Shown: positions 7,654-15,964 of the stretch, one piece after another | Position numbering within the stretch: the stretch's first letter is position 1 | Layout of the letters: every line of letters starts with the position of its first letter | NCBI RefSeq assembly: GCF_019039035.1 | Contig: NZ_JAHNZT010000015.1 | Span: forward strand, 62,001-126,000 | Direction of reading: 5' to 3' | Source of the DNA: Citreicoccus inhibens | GTDB lineage: Bacteria > Myxococcota > Myxococcia > Myxococcales > Myxococcaceae | Length of the DNA: 64,000 bases | Translations under genes and position numbers: made by a program | The notes under the pieces: model-generated | What the model was told of the DNA's origin: nothing | The model's input: the letters and a program-made list of their open reading frames with translations, nothing else | Database searches by the model: none

Positions 7654-8940
7654 GTGACGAAGCCCCCTCCCCATCGCCGCTCAGGCCCGCCTTCCGCCTC
7701 CGGCCGGGGCCGTCCACCGCCCCGCCCCGAGAAGCTGGCCCCCGACCGCACCACCCCGGACCTGGGCCCGGATGGCACGCCCCAGGTCGCCCTCGTGCGC
7801 CGGGGCGTCGAGCGCTGGCAGGCCGGTCACCCGTGGATCTACCGCGCGGACCTCAATGGCGACCCGGCCCTCGCGGGCGGCGAGGTCGTTCGCGTCGTCG
7901 ATGGGCGCGGCTGGTTCATCGGCAAGGCGCTCTACTCGAAGCACTCGAAGATTTCGCTCCGCTGGCTCAGCTACGACGACGTGGCCGTGGACGCGGACTT
8001 CTTCCGCCAACGCCTCCAGTCCGCGAACGCGCTGCGCCAGCAGGCCCTGCCCGGCGAGCAGACCTACCGGCTCGTGCACGGCGAGGCGGATGGCCTGCCG
8101 GGGCTCGTGGTGGACCGCTACGGCGACTACCTCAGCGCGCAGTTCCTCGTGCCCGCCATGGAGCAGCGCAAGGAGCTCATCGCGGACCTGCTCGAGGAGC
8201 TGCTGCACCCGCGCGGCATCGTGAACCGCTCGGACGTGGGCGTGCGCGCGCTGGAGGGACTGCCGCAGGAGAAGGGCCTGTTGCGCGGCGCCCTGCCCCC
8301 GGGCCCCGTCTCCTTCGACGAGGGACTGGTGCGCATGCGCGCGGACCTGCTGGAGGGACAGAAGACGGGCGCCTTCCTGGACCAGCGCGAGAACCACGTG
8401 ATGGCCGCGCAGTACGCCTCGGGCGACGCGCTGGACTGCTTCAGCTACGTGGGCGGGTTCGCGCTCCAGCTCGCCACGCGCGCGCGCCACGTCACCGCCG
8501 TGGAGATCTCCGAGGCGGCCGGCGCGCAGCTGCGCGACAACGCCGCCGCCAACAAGCTCTCCAACCTGGACGTGGTGACGGCCAACGCGTTCGACTTCCT
8601 GCGCGACGCGGTGGACGAGGGCCGGCGCTTCGACACCATCGTGTTGGATCCGCCCTCGTTCGCGAAGAACAAGGACGCCATCGCGGCGGCGGTGCGTGGC
8701 TACAAGGAGATCAACCTCCGCGCGCTCCAGTTGCTCAAGCCCGGCGGCATCCTCATCTCCGCGAGCTGCACGTACCACGTGGATGAGCAGGCCTTCGAGG
8801 ACATGCTCGCCTCCGCCGCCGCGGACGCACGCCGGCGCGTGCAAATCATCGAGCGACGCGGCGCGGGCCGCGACCACCCGGTCCTCCTCAATCTGCGTGA
8901 GACGCGCTACCTGAAGTGTTTCGTCCTGCGCGTGCTATGA
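7654..8940 (+). CDS. RlmI-type class I SAM-dependent rRNA (cytosine-C5) methyltransferase
   Basis: 428 residues from GTG, with GGAGC 3-7 nt upstream. After a variable Pro/Arg-rich leader of about 45 residues comes a PUA-like RNA-binding domain (VALVRRGVERWQAGHPWIYRADL, then GGEVVRVVDGRGWFIGKALYS). A middle domain follows (YRLVHGEADGLPGLVVDRYGDY), then a Rossmann methylase domain with DQRENH, LDCFSYVGGFALQLA (SAM loop), VTAVEIS, the DPPSFAKNKD catalytic motif and SASCTYHVD with a cysteine in the position typical of m5C enzymes. This order is that of E. coli RlmI, which makes m5C1962 in 23S rRNA. The exact target base here is inferred only. Confidence 0.9.
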   Translation: MTKPPPHRRSGPPSASGRGRPPPRPEKLAPDRTTPDLGPDGTPQVALVRRGVERWQAGHPWIYRADLNGDPALAGGEVVRVVDGRGWFIGKALYSKHSKISLRWLSYDDVAVDADFFRQRLQSANALRQQALPGEQTYRLVHGEADGLPGLVVDRYGDYLSAQFLVPAMEQRKELIADLLEELLHPRGIVNRSDVGVRALEGLPQEKGLLRGALPPGPVSFDEGLVRMRADLLEGQKTGAFLDQRENHVMAAQYASGDALDCFSYVGGFALQLATRARHVTAVEISEAAGAQLRDNAAANKLSNLDVVTANAFDFLRDAVDEGRRFDTIVLDPPSFAKNKDAIAAAVRGYKEINLRALQLLKPGGILISASCTYHVDEQAFEDMLASAAADARRRVQIIERRGAGRDHPVLLNLRETRYLKCFVLRVL

Positions 8941-9000
8941 AGTCAGGGCCGACCCATGGAGTCGACCTCCGGGGACCCGACGTGAGAGACCGGGCCAGCG

Positions 9001-9483
9001 ATGTGGAAGCAAGACTGGGACGAGGATGATGGCGAGCCGCCCCCCGGCGGGTCACGGGCGTGGGAGCGCGCGCTGCGCGAGGTCCGCGCCGTGTACCGCC
9101 AGGCGGACGCGGCCTATGCCCCGTTCTCGTGTCCGGCCAGCGGCGAGTGCTGCCAGCTGTCCCGCACGCAGCGGCAGCCCTGGCTGTGGGCGCCCGAGTG
9201 GAAGCTGCTGACGACGGGCCGAGAGCTTCCGCCGCCCCGAGCCGACGGCGGCTGTCCCTTCCTGGATGCGGCGGGTCTCCGCTGCACGGTGTACGCGGAC
9301 CGGCCCTTTGGCTGTCGCACGTTCTTCTGTGAGCGCATCCGGGGCCCCGCGCGGCAGCCCGCGGAGGCCGTGGCCGCGATGTTGGAGCGGCTGGAGCGGG
9401 TGTCCCGACGCATGGAGCCCACGCTCACCGGACCGCGTCCCATCCTCGAGTGGTATTCGCGAACCCAGACCCAGGCGCCCTGA
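9001..9483 (+). CDS. YkgJ-type cysteine-cluster protein
   Basis: 160 residues. Contains a cysteine cluster typical of the YkgJ/Fe-S oxidoreductase-like family: CPASGECCQL at about 40-49, CPFLDAAGLRCTVYADRP at about 82-99, then FGCRTFFCERI at about 100-110. The spaced cysteines are thought to bind zinc or an iron-sulfur cluster; no reaction is established for this group. It lies 2 nt upstream of the glycerate kinase start and so is very probably co-transcribed with it. Length is normal for the family. Confidence 0.85.
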   Translation: MWKQDWDEDDGEPPPGGSRAWERALREVRAVYRQADAAYAPFSCPASGECCQLSRTQRQPWLWAPEWKLLTTGRELPPPRADGGCPFLDAAGLRCTVYADRPFGCRTFFCERIRGPARQPAEAVAAMLERLERVSRRMEPTLTGPRPILEWYSRTQTQAP

Positions 9484-9485
9484 CC

Positions 9486-10598
9486 GTGATTCGTCCCCGC
9501 TGGCTCGTCGCCCCGCAGGAATTCAAAGGCACCCTCCGCGCCGCCGAGGCCGCGAACGCGATGGCCGAGGGCGTGCGCTCGGTCTCGCCCGAGGTGGTGT
9601 TGGACATCGCGCCGCTGGCGGATGGCGGGCCTGGGACGGTGGACGCGCTGCTGGAGGGCACGCGAGGCGAGCGTCGCCGCGTGGTGGTGCGTGGCCCGAT
9701 GGGAACGCCCGTCGAGGCGAGCTGGGCCCTGCTGGATGACGGTCGCACCGCCGTGGTGGAGATGGCCGCGGCCTCGGGCCTGTCCCTCCTGCCCACGTCC
9801 GGGCACGACGCACGCCATGCCTGCACCCATGGGACGGGCGAGCTGATGCGCACCGCGCTCGACTCGGGCTGTGAGCGGCTCATCGTCGGGCTGGGCGGCA
9901 GCGCGACCACCGATGGCGGCAAGGGCGCGTTGGAGGCGCTGGGCTATCGCTTCCTGGACGCCTCGGGGCGGACGCTGCGACCCGGCGGCGCGTCCCTGGT
10001 GGACCTGTCGCGGGTGGACGCCTCGGGGCGACATCCGGCGCTCGGGCGCGTGGAGCTGCTCGTCGCCACGGACGTGAGCGCGCCGCTGCTGGGCCCTGAT
10101 GGTGCCGCGCGGTTGTTCGGGCCGCAGAAGGGCGCGGACGCCGCGGCCGTGGAGGAGCTGGAGACGGCGCTCGCGAGGCTCGCCGCGGTCGTCGGAGAAG
10201 GCCCTGCGCAGCGCGCGGGCGCGGGCGCGGCGGGCGGCCTGGGTTACGGGCTGGCCGCGCTGGCGGGAGGACGGCTGGTGTCCGGCTACGAGCTGGTCGC
10301 GCGAGCGTTGGGCCTGGAGCGGCGCGTCCTGCTCGCGGACGTGGTGCTGACGGGCGAAGGGCAGTTCGACCGCCAGACCTCGCTGGGCAAGGGCCCTGGA
10401 GCGCTGGCGCAGCTCGCGCGCGAGCACGGCACGCAGGTGGTGCTCTTCGCGGGCTCGGTGCGGCGAGAGGACGGACTCAATCCATCCCTGTTCCATCAAG
10501 TCGTGGACCTGTCCGCCGCCCCCACGACGACAGACACCCCCGCGGGCATCCTGCGCGAAGCCGCGGCACGGTGGGCCGCGGCACGACTGGGGCACTGA
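9486..10598 (+). CDS. Glycerate kinase (GarK/GlxK family)
   Basis: 370 residues from GTG (VIRPRWLVAPQEFKGTLRAAEAANAMAEG). Family landmarks: the N-terminal APxxFKGTLxAxEAA motif, PLADGGPGTVDAL, the glycine-rich VGLGGSATTDGGKGALEALGYRF (about 132-154), GPDGAARLFGPQKGA, GAGAAGGLGYGL and the C-terminal LTGEGQFDRQTSLGKGP. These enzymes phosphorylate D-glycerate with ATP, usually to 2-phosphoglycerate, feeding glyoxylate or serine-derived carbon into glycolysis. Starts 2 nt after the YkgJ-type gene. Length matches the family (about 375-380). Confidence 0.93.
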   Translation: MIRPRWLVAPQEFKGTLRAAEAANAMAEGVRSVSPEVVLDIAPLADGGPGTVDALLEGTRGERRRVVVRGPMGTPVEASWALLDDGRTAVVEMAAASGLSLLPTSGHDARHACTHGTGELMRTALDSGCERLIVGLGGSATTDGGKGALEALGYRFLDASGRTLRPGGASLVDLSRVDASGRHPALGRVELLVATDVSAPLLGPDGAARLFGPQKGADAAAVEELETALARLAAVVGEGPAQRAGAGAAGGLGYGLAALAGGRLVSGYELVARALGLERRVLLADVVLTGEGQFDRQTSLGKGPGALAQLAREHGTQVVLFAGSVRREDGLNPSLFHQVVDLSAAPTTTDTPAGILREAAARWAAARLGH

Positions 10599-10605
10599 GC
10601 CCCAG
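10587..10605. terminator. Hairpin between convergent genes
   Basis: Arms CTGGGGC and GCCCCAG around ACTGA, overlapping the stop codon of glycerate kinase and lying 15 nt from the stop of the convergent hydrolase. No T-run, so this is a possible bidirectional terminator only. Confidence 0.4.
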
Positions 10606-10620
10606 CAGGCGGCGCGAAAC

Positions 10621-11595
10621 TCAGAGGTCCAGCGAGTCCGTGGTGCGCACCACGCGCATGCCCGCCCGAGCGAAGTCGCGCACCGCCGCGTCCGCCACGC
10701 GGGGGAAGTCGAGCGCGGGAGGCAGCGGCTCCAACGGCGGCGCGGGCACGGGGCTCATCGCATCTTCGAGGATGTGGATGCGCCCCATCTTCGACGGGTC
10801 CGTCTGCTCGATGTGCTGCTGGAGGTCCCGCAGCGTGGAGAGCACACAGTGGGACTTCGCCTGTCCGAAGACGTAGACGCGCTCGAACGACATCAGGTGC
10901 TCGAAGAGGCGCGTGTTGAACTCGCCGACCTTCTGGCCGCGCACCTCCGTCACCTCGGGCGCCAGCACGGAGTAGTTCTCCGTGAGCGGATGCTCGCCCT
11001 TCAGCTCGAAGTGCGTGGGTGTGTCGCGCACGAGGGCGTGGAAGAGGCTGGCCTCGTACATCGCGGGGACGAGCCCGTGACTCTGTCCTCCCAAGAGCGC
11101 GTGGTAAGGCCAGATGGTGAGGACGTACCGCCCGCTGGCCTCCAGCCGCTCGCAGTACGCGAGGCTCTCCTCGGGATGACGCGTGGCGGTCCAGACACCG
11201 GAGCGCACCGCGTCCGCGGTGATGACCGTCAGCGCCGGAGGCGGAAGCCCCCGAGCGTCGCGCCACCACGCGGGATGAAAGATTTGAAAGGCGCGGTGCG
11301 TGTCGAGCGAGAACACCAACGCCGTGAGCCGATCCAGATGGCCATGCAGCCACCGCAGCGTCCGCTGCGTGTCCTCGACGGCGCCGGGAACGAAGAGGCT
11401 CGCGCCCGGCGTGCAGAAGGCCACCTGCGCGTCGATGCCGAACGCGGCGATGCGCACCGCGTCTTCGCGCGCGGGTCGGATGCGGTGCTCGGCCGCATAA
11501 CGCCGAGCCTCCTCGGCGACCTCGGCGGCGCGCTCCAGGTAGAGCTGGCTGACGCGCGCGTCGTCGTGAAACCGGGGCATGGGCAGCAGGGCCAT
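10621..11595 (-). CDS. Nicotinamidase-like cysteine hydrolase (isochorismatase superfamily)
   Basis: 324 residues. Matches the nicotinamidase pattern: catalytic Asp55 in FGIDAQVAF, metal ligands Asp98 and His100 in SLDTHRAFQIFHP with His107, Lys199 in FELKGEHPLTE, and nucleophile Cys250 in VFGQAKSHCVLSTLRDL. It should deamidate nicotinamide to nicotinate. It is longer than typical PncA (about 210), with an N-terminal helical extension of about 45 residues and a C-terminal extension. The start lies 14 nt after the stop of a nicotinate phosphoribosyltransferase gene, so both salvage steps appear to be in one operon, which strengthens the assignment. Confidence 0.86.
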   Translation of the reverse strand: MALLPMPRFHDDARVSQLYLERAAEVAEEARRYAAEHRIRPAREDAVRIAAFGIDAQVAFCTPGASLFVPGAVEDTQRTLRWLHGHLDRLTALVFSLDTHRAFQIFHPAWWRDARGLPPPALTVITADAVRSGVWTATRHPEESLAYCERLEASGRYVLTIWPYHALLGGQSHGLVPAMYEASLFHALVRDTPTHFELKGEHPLTENYSVLAPEVTEVRGQKVGEFNTRLFEHLMSFERVYVFGQAKSHCVLSTLRDLQQHIEQTDPSKMGRIHILEDAMSPVPAPPLEPLPPALDFPRVADAAVRDFARAGMRVVRTTDSLDL

Positions 11596-11609
11596 GGCGT
11601 CCTCCTCCT

Positions 11610-13055
11610 TCAGCGTCCGTAGGGGAAGTGGCGGCGCGTGAGGTCCTGCACGAGCGCCTGCGTCGCGGGGGAGTACCCCACGCGCGCATCCTCGGGCGCG
11701 ACGCTCTGCGCCCCCACCAGCGACGGCGTCTCGGGCGCGGACTCCATCAGCGGGAAGTAGCCCTCCGGCACCGCCTCGCCCTCCTGCGCCACCAGCCCGA
11801 TGGGCCCCGAGCCGCTCCGACGACGCAGCAGCACCGGCGCGCCCGGGATGCTCTGCTTGCCCTCGGCCAGCTCGTTGCCGAACTTCATCACCGGCGTGCT
11901 CCCCGTGCGCGACAGCTTGTAGATGGCCGCCACGCGATCGCGCGTGAACGGGCACCCCATGGCCTTCGCGACGATGTGACCGCCGTAGCCATAGAACTGC
12001 GCGGAGGGCTCCCACCCCACCTGGCGCCGCAGCTCCTCGAACTCGCGCGTGGCCTCCGCATCCAAGCCGTCCTCCAGGATGTTGACCGGACGGATGCCCA
12101 GGTCGCGCGCGCGCGTGACCGCATAGAGGTACTGGAGCTTCTTGTTGCCCGAGTCGAAGCGGATGGAGTCCCCCGCGCCCGGGTCCTCGCTGATGAGCTT
12201 GAAGGCCGCGGGCACGCCCGAGGTGAGCGTGTCGAAGGTGTCCAGGAGATAGCTGGAGCGCTGCGGTCGGCGCTCGCGAATGGCGCGGAACGCCACCTCG
12301 TCCGAGCCGTACCGCTGCACGTGCTCGTGGCCCATGGTGCCCACGGGAATCATCCCGAGCTTGCTCGCCATCGCCACGTTGCTCGTGCGCTGCACGCCCG
12401 CGTCCTTGCACGCGCGCAGCGCCAGCTCGTGCTGCTCCATGCATGTGGCCGCGCGCAGGCCCACCTCGAAGATGCGCGCGGGGTCCTCCACCACGTCCAC
12501 CAGCTCCTTCACCAGCGCGCGAACCCGGCGCGAGTACCCCTCGGCGTCCACCGTGATGGCGACCGGCTTGACGCCCACCGCGTCGAGCGTCTCCAGCGCG
12601 ATTCTCTTCTGCTCCTCGCAAGTGACGACCGACAACGCGCGCGCGAGCCCCTCGCGGTCCGTCAGCGCCTGCGTGGCCACCTGCACGCGGTAGTTGAGTT
12701 GCAACAGCAACGGCTCTACCCATGACACCAGGGCCGAGGGGCCCGTCAGGGTGAAGATGGGCTCGCGCGGATAGAAGAGCGCGCCGCGCGGAATGGCGCG
12801 GACCGTGAGCCGCTCGCGGCGGAGGATGGCGGCCTTGAAGCCCACGCCCATCTCGTAGTCGTAGCGGGCCAGGTACTCGTAGTCGTCGGGCCCGGGCGTG
12901 GGGAGGAGGTCCCGGACGAACGCCTCCACGTCCAGCGGCATGACCTGCAGCCCGCCCTTGCGGTGCGCGTAATAGAAGGTCTCCTGGCGAAGCGGCCAGC
13001 CGGCCTCCGCCATGCTGAACTTGTAGCCATCCGTCGCGAGCAGCGATGTCGCCAT
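11610..13055 (-). CDS. pncB: Nicotinate phosphoribosyltransferase
   Basis: 481 residues. Converts nicotinate and PRPP to nicotinate mononucleotide in NAD salvage, with ATP use known for the family. Landmarks: N-terminal LLATDGYKFSMAEAG, FYYAHRKGG, the REPIFTLTGPSALVSWVEPLLLQLNY segment, HEHVQRYGSDEVAFRA, LLDTFDTLTSGVPAAFKL and the phosphate-binding SIRFDSGNKKLQYLYA. Upstream gene of a leftward pair with the nicotinamidase-like hydrolase. Its start is 109 nt from a divergent TonB-like gene. Length is within the normal 400-490 range. Confidence 0.93.
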   Translation of the reverse strand: MATSLLATDGYKFSMAEAGWPLRQETFYYAHRKGGLQVMPLDVEAFVRDLLPTPGPDDYEYLARYDYEMGVGFKAAILRRERLTVRAIPRGALFYPREPIFTLTGPSALVSWVEPLLLQLNYRVQVATQALTDREGLARALSVVTCEEQKRIALETLDAVGVKPVAITVDAEGYSRRVRALVKELVDVVEDPARIFEVGLRAATCMEQHELALRACKDAGVQRTSNVAMASKLGMIPVGTMGHEHVQRYGSDEVAFRAIRERRPQRSSYLLDTFDTLTSGVPAAFKLISEDPGAGDSIRFDSGNKKLQYLYAVTRARDLGIRPVNILEDGLDAEATREFEELRRQVGWEPSAQFYGYGGHIVAKAMGCPFTRDRVAAIYKLSRTGSTPVMKFGNELAEGKQSIPGAPVLLRRRSGSGPIGLVAQEGEAVPEGYFPLMESAPETPSLVGAQSVAPEDARVGYSPATQALVQDLTRRHFPYGR

Positions 13056-13164
13056 TCCTGGGGGTGCTCCCTTCCGTTGCCCAGGAGACTAAGCGCGGTG
13101 GGCGCATGTTTCACCATTCCGCGTTCGGCGGGAGTGACACACGGCCTCGCTTGCCTCACCAGCC

Positions 13165-14481
13165 ATGATGCCGGCGCCTATGCGACGCCTGCTTCTGCCG
13201 CTCGGATTGAGCCTCGGGGCGCACGTGGCGCTCGGCTGGGCGCTCGCGCGGCGCGCTCCGTCCGCGCCCTCTGGGCTGCTGAGCCCCACGGGCCCCGCCG
13301 CCCCAGGTTGGCTCGCCGTGGAGATTCGCGCCCCGGTCCCACCGCGTGTCTCTCCTGCGCCCGCCCCCACCGCCGGCCCCCTGGCGCAGCCCACCCAAGC
13401 CCCTGCCCACGCAGCGCCGCGGCACACGGCCACCGCGCCCGAGCCCCCACCCGAGGTCTCTCGCTCCGCTTCGCTCTCGCCCGCGCGCGCCTCGCCACGC
13501 CCTGGGTCCACTCCGCCCACCCCGGCGCACGAGACAGCGCCCCCGGCATCGACCGCGCCTGCTCGCGACACGCCCCTCGCGACAGCGCCGCCCCCACGGA
13601 CGCCACCCGCGAGCGACGTGCCGCGCCTGGAGAATGACAGCCCCCGAGCAAGCCCCCCGCGCCTGAATCTGAGCCTTCCTTCCCAGCCCGCGGCGCAGGC
13701 CGGCGCACGCGTGCTCGTCGTGAGTCAGGACCTGGGGCGCGGCACGGGTGGCTCGGGGCCAGTGATGGCGCTGGACGCGGGCGTTCCACCTCCGGGCGCG
13801 CAGCGCGTGGTGGAGGACCTGGTCGCGGAGAGCATGGGGCGCGGCCGGGTGGAGCGCGGCCTCGTGGACCCTTACTTTCGCGCGCTGGGAAAGACGTTGA
13901 TGCAGGCCTGGGACGCGGACCGCGCGGTGTCACGACAGGGCCTCAAGGGCTTCCTCGCCGAGGAGCGAGACAACTCGCGGGCGTTCGGCCAGATGTGGAT
14001 GACCCATGCCGCCGCCTACGGTGCGACAGGCGCTCCCGTTGACGGGAAGACACTCGCCGCCGCGGGACGCCATGCCTCGGGCGAGCCCACGCATCCGAAC
14101 CTGGACGTGGATCGCGAGCTTCGCGCACAGTGGGAAGCGCGGTTCCGAGACATCCGTTCCGCCGTCATCCGCGTGGAGCAGGACGCGGAGGGCGCGTTGC
14201 TCGACGTGCGGCTCGTCTCCCCGAGTCACGCGCCCGAAGTGGACCGTGAGGCGGTGAAGGATGTACGCGCCGCCGCGCGGATGCTGCCTCCGCCTCCACC
14301 CGAAGCCCTCCATGGCCGCGACCGCATCATCAGCCTCTGGCAGTTCGAACTGGTCATCTCCATCAGCCCGCCAGTACCGTCGTTCAGCTTCGAGTTCGAC
14401 GAGGCCCTCGGCTTCATCGACCCGCGCATGCCCCTGGACCGCCGCATCTACAAACACGTCCGCTTGCTGGAAGTCCGCTGA
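13165..14481 (+). CDS. TonB-like energy-transducer family protein
   Basis: 438 residues. One N-terminal membrane helix (LLLPLGLSLGAHVALGWALA) is followed by about 150 residues very rich in Pro, Ala, Thr and Arg, the usual periplasm-spanning linker of TonB-like proteins. A folded C-terminal part (about 220-438) includes RDIRSAVIRVEQDAEGALLDVRLVSPSHAPEVDREAVKDVRAAARMLPPPPPE. This resembles the TonB C-terminal beta-strand/helix motif (extension of a strand by x-V-x-x-S-S/P-G-x-x-x-x-D-x-x-A). No ExbB/ExbD or outer-membrane receptor is adjacent. Several in-frame ATGs (13165, 13168, 13180) are possible starts and none has a good ribosome-binding site. Confidence 0.72.
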   Translation: MMPAPMRRLLLPLGLSLGAHVALGWALARRAPSAPSGLLSPTGPAAPGWLAVEIRAPVPPRVSPAPAPTAGPLAQPTQAPAHAAPRHTATAPEPPPEVSRSASLSPARASPRPGSTPPTPAHETAPPASTAPARDTPLATAPPPRTPPASDVPRLENDSPRASPPRLNLSLPSQPAAQAGARVLVVSQDLGRGTGGSGPVMALDAGVPPPGAQRVVEDLVAESMGRGRVERGLVDPYFRALGKTLMQAWDADRAVSRQGLKGFLAEERDNSRAFGQMWMTHAAAYGATGAPVDGKTLAAAGRHASGEPTHPNLDVDRELRAQWEARFRDIRSAVIRVEQDAEGALLDVRLVSPSHAPEVDREAVKDVRAAARMLPPPPPEALHGRDRIISLWQFELVISISPPVPSFSFEFDEALGFIDPRMPLDRRIYKHVRLLEVR

Positions 14482-14578
14482 CGGCAGGTCCACGCCTACC
14501 CTTTTGCCGAGTGGCGTTCAGATTCCGTGAAATGACATTTCCAGCGCTAGGCCGCTTGTCCTACTCCTCCTAGTATTC

Positions 14579-15202
14579 ATGCCTTCCATGGCAAACAAGG
14601 TTGCCCCGATGCCCGCGGATAAAGACACCCAGACTCAGAAGATCGAAGCCACCCTGCGCGAACACGCGATGAGCCATGCCGGCGCTCACGAGGACTTCCC
14701 GTGGGGACATCGCGCCATCAAGGTGAAGGACAAGACGTTCCTGTTCATGAGCGTGGACGGCGCGAAGCTGAGCCTGTCCGTCAAGCTGCCGGAGTCGGGC
14801 GGCGCGGCGCTGATGCTCCCCTTCACGCAGCCCGCCGACTACGGCCTGGGCAAGAGTGGCTGGGTGACGGCGCGCTTCGACTCGGGCGCGCAGGCGCCCG
14901 TGTCCGTGCTCAAGGCATGGATTGACGAGAGCTATCAGGCCATCGCGCCCAAGAAGCTGGCCGCGAAGGCGGAGCGCGGGAGCACCCCGAGCCGCGCCAC
15001 CCGAGTGAAGGCCGCCGCGAAGAAGGCCGTGGCGAGCGTGAAGAAGGTCGCCAAGAAGGCCGTGGCCAAGGTGCGCGGCGCGACGAAGAAGGCCAGCCCC
15101 CCCAAGAAGGTGAGCCCGCCCAAGCGCCCCGCGCGCAAGGCCGCTCCAGCCCGGGGCAAGCGTCAGGCCGCGCCCACCGCGCGCCGCGCCCGCCGCTCGT
15201 AA
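14579..15202 (+). CDS. MmcQ/YjbR family protein fused to a histone-H1-like basic tail
   Basis: 207 residues. Residues about 20-125 form an MmcQ/YjbR domain (AHEDFPWGHRAIKVKDKTFLFMSVDG, LSLSVKLPE, YGLGKSGWVTARF), a small alpha/beta fold known as a presumed DNA-binding or regulatory domain. Residues about 130-207 are a low-complexity tail of Lys, Ala, Pro and Arg with repeated AAKKA, VAKKAV and PPKK units, like eukaryotic H1 or bacterial histone-like tails; it should bind nucleic acid non-specifically. The start is uncertain: ATGs at 14579, 14588 and 14609 are in frame. It converges with ppa across a strong hairpin. Confidence 0.82.
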   Translation: MPSMANKVAPMPADKDTQTQKIEATLREHAMSHAGAHEDFPWGHRAIKVKDKTFLFMSVDGAKLSLSVKLPESGGAALMLPFTQPADYGLGKSGWVTARFDSGAQAPVSVLKAWIDESYQAIAPKKLAAKAERGSTPSRATRVKAAAKKAVASVKKVAKKAVAKVRGATKKASPPKKVSPPKRPARKAAPARGKRQAAPTARRARRS

Positions 15203-15213
15203 TCGCCCGTCCT

Positions 15214-15246
15214 CCGCGCTCCCCGACGTCCGCCGAGGGAGCGCGG
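15214..15246. terminator. Bidirectional terminator hairpin
   Basis: Ten-pair stem CCGCGCTCCC / GGGAGCGCGG around a 13-nt loop, between the convergent MmcQ-type and pyrophosphatase genes. GC-rich without a clear T-run. Confidence 0.55.
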
Positions 15247-15259
15247 CTCCGCGCGACGG

Positions 15260-15964
15260 CTACTTGCCGCTCTTCTTGCGCCGAGCAGGCGCGGGCGGAG
15301 GACTCGCGCGCCGCTTGGTGACGGGCGCGGGCTTCGGGTTGCCGAAGACGCGCTCGTAGTCCTTCATGCTGCGCTTGATGACCTCGAGCGCCTCGGGGCG
15401 GTCGTAGACCTCCGCGATGTCGACGCTGCGCTTTCCCTCGCCTGGCAGCTGCTTGTAGGTGAGGAAGTAGTGCTTGAGGCGATCCAGCAGCGGACGAGGC
15501 AGCTGCGCGATGTGCTGCAACTCGCCGTAGACCAGGTCGGACTCCAGCACCGCGATGATCTTGTCGTCGGCCTCGTTGCCGTCGACCATCCGGAAACCAC
15601 CCACGGGCACCGCGCGCACCAGCAGGTTGCCGGTGGAGACGACCTTCTCCGTCAGCACGCAGATGTCGATGGGGTCACGGTCGCCGTGCACGTCCCGCAT
15701 GCCCGTGCGCTCGGCGCAGCGCTTCGCCACCAGTTCGTCGCAGTACGTCTGCGGAATGAAGCCGTAGAGCGAGGGGCACTGGCTGCTGAAGCGCTGCGGC
15801 CGGTCCAACTTGAGGATGCCGGACTCCTTGTCCAGCTCGTACTTCACCGCGTCCGTCGGGACGATCTCGATGTACGCGGTGACGACTTCCGGTGCCTCGC
15901 TGCCCGGCGTGACGCCGTGCCAGGGATGCAACTGATAGCTGCTCTGCTGCGCTGTCTTCTTCAT
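15260..15964 (-). CDS. ppa: Inorganic pyrophosphatase, family I
   Basis: 234 residues. Cytosolic Mg-dependent hydrolysis of pyrophosphate. Landmarks: AYIEIVPTDAVKYELDKESGILKLDR (about 28-53), SLYGFIPQTYCDE and the metal-binding signature HGDRDPIDICVLTE with three conserved aspartates, followed by GGFRMVDGNEADDKIIAVLESD. The C-terminal 30 residues are a basic Pro/Ala/Lys-rich tail not seen in short bacterial enzymes. The start codon overlaps the stop of plsC by 4 nt (ATGA), as part of an epmA-plsC-ppa operon read leftward. Confidence 0.93.
   Translation of the reverse strand: MKKTAQQSSYQLHPWHGVTPGSEAPEVVTAYIEIVPTDAVKYELDKESGILKLDRPQRFSSQCPSLYGFIPQTYCDELVAKRCAERTGMRDVHGDRDPIDICVLTEKVVSTGNLLVRAVPVGGFRMVDGNEADDKIIAVLESDLVYGELQHIAQLPRPLLDRLKHYFLTYKQLPGEGKRSVDIAEVYDRPEALEVIKRSMKDYERVFGNPKPAPVTKRRASPPPAPARRKKSGK

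Noticed and set aside
11596-13107. Minus-strand frame joining the nicotinamidase gene to an N-terminal extension of about 500 codons
   Set aside because: The extension overlaps pncB in another frame and is a Gly/Arg/His-rich shadow; the ATG at 11595 starts the real domain.
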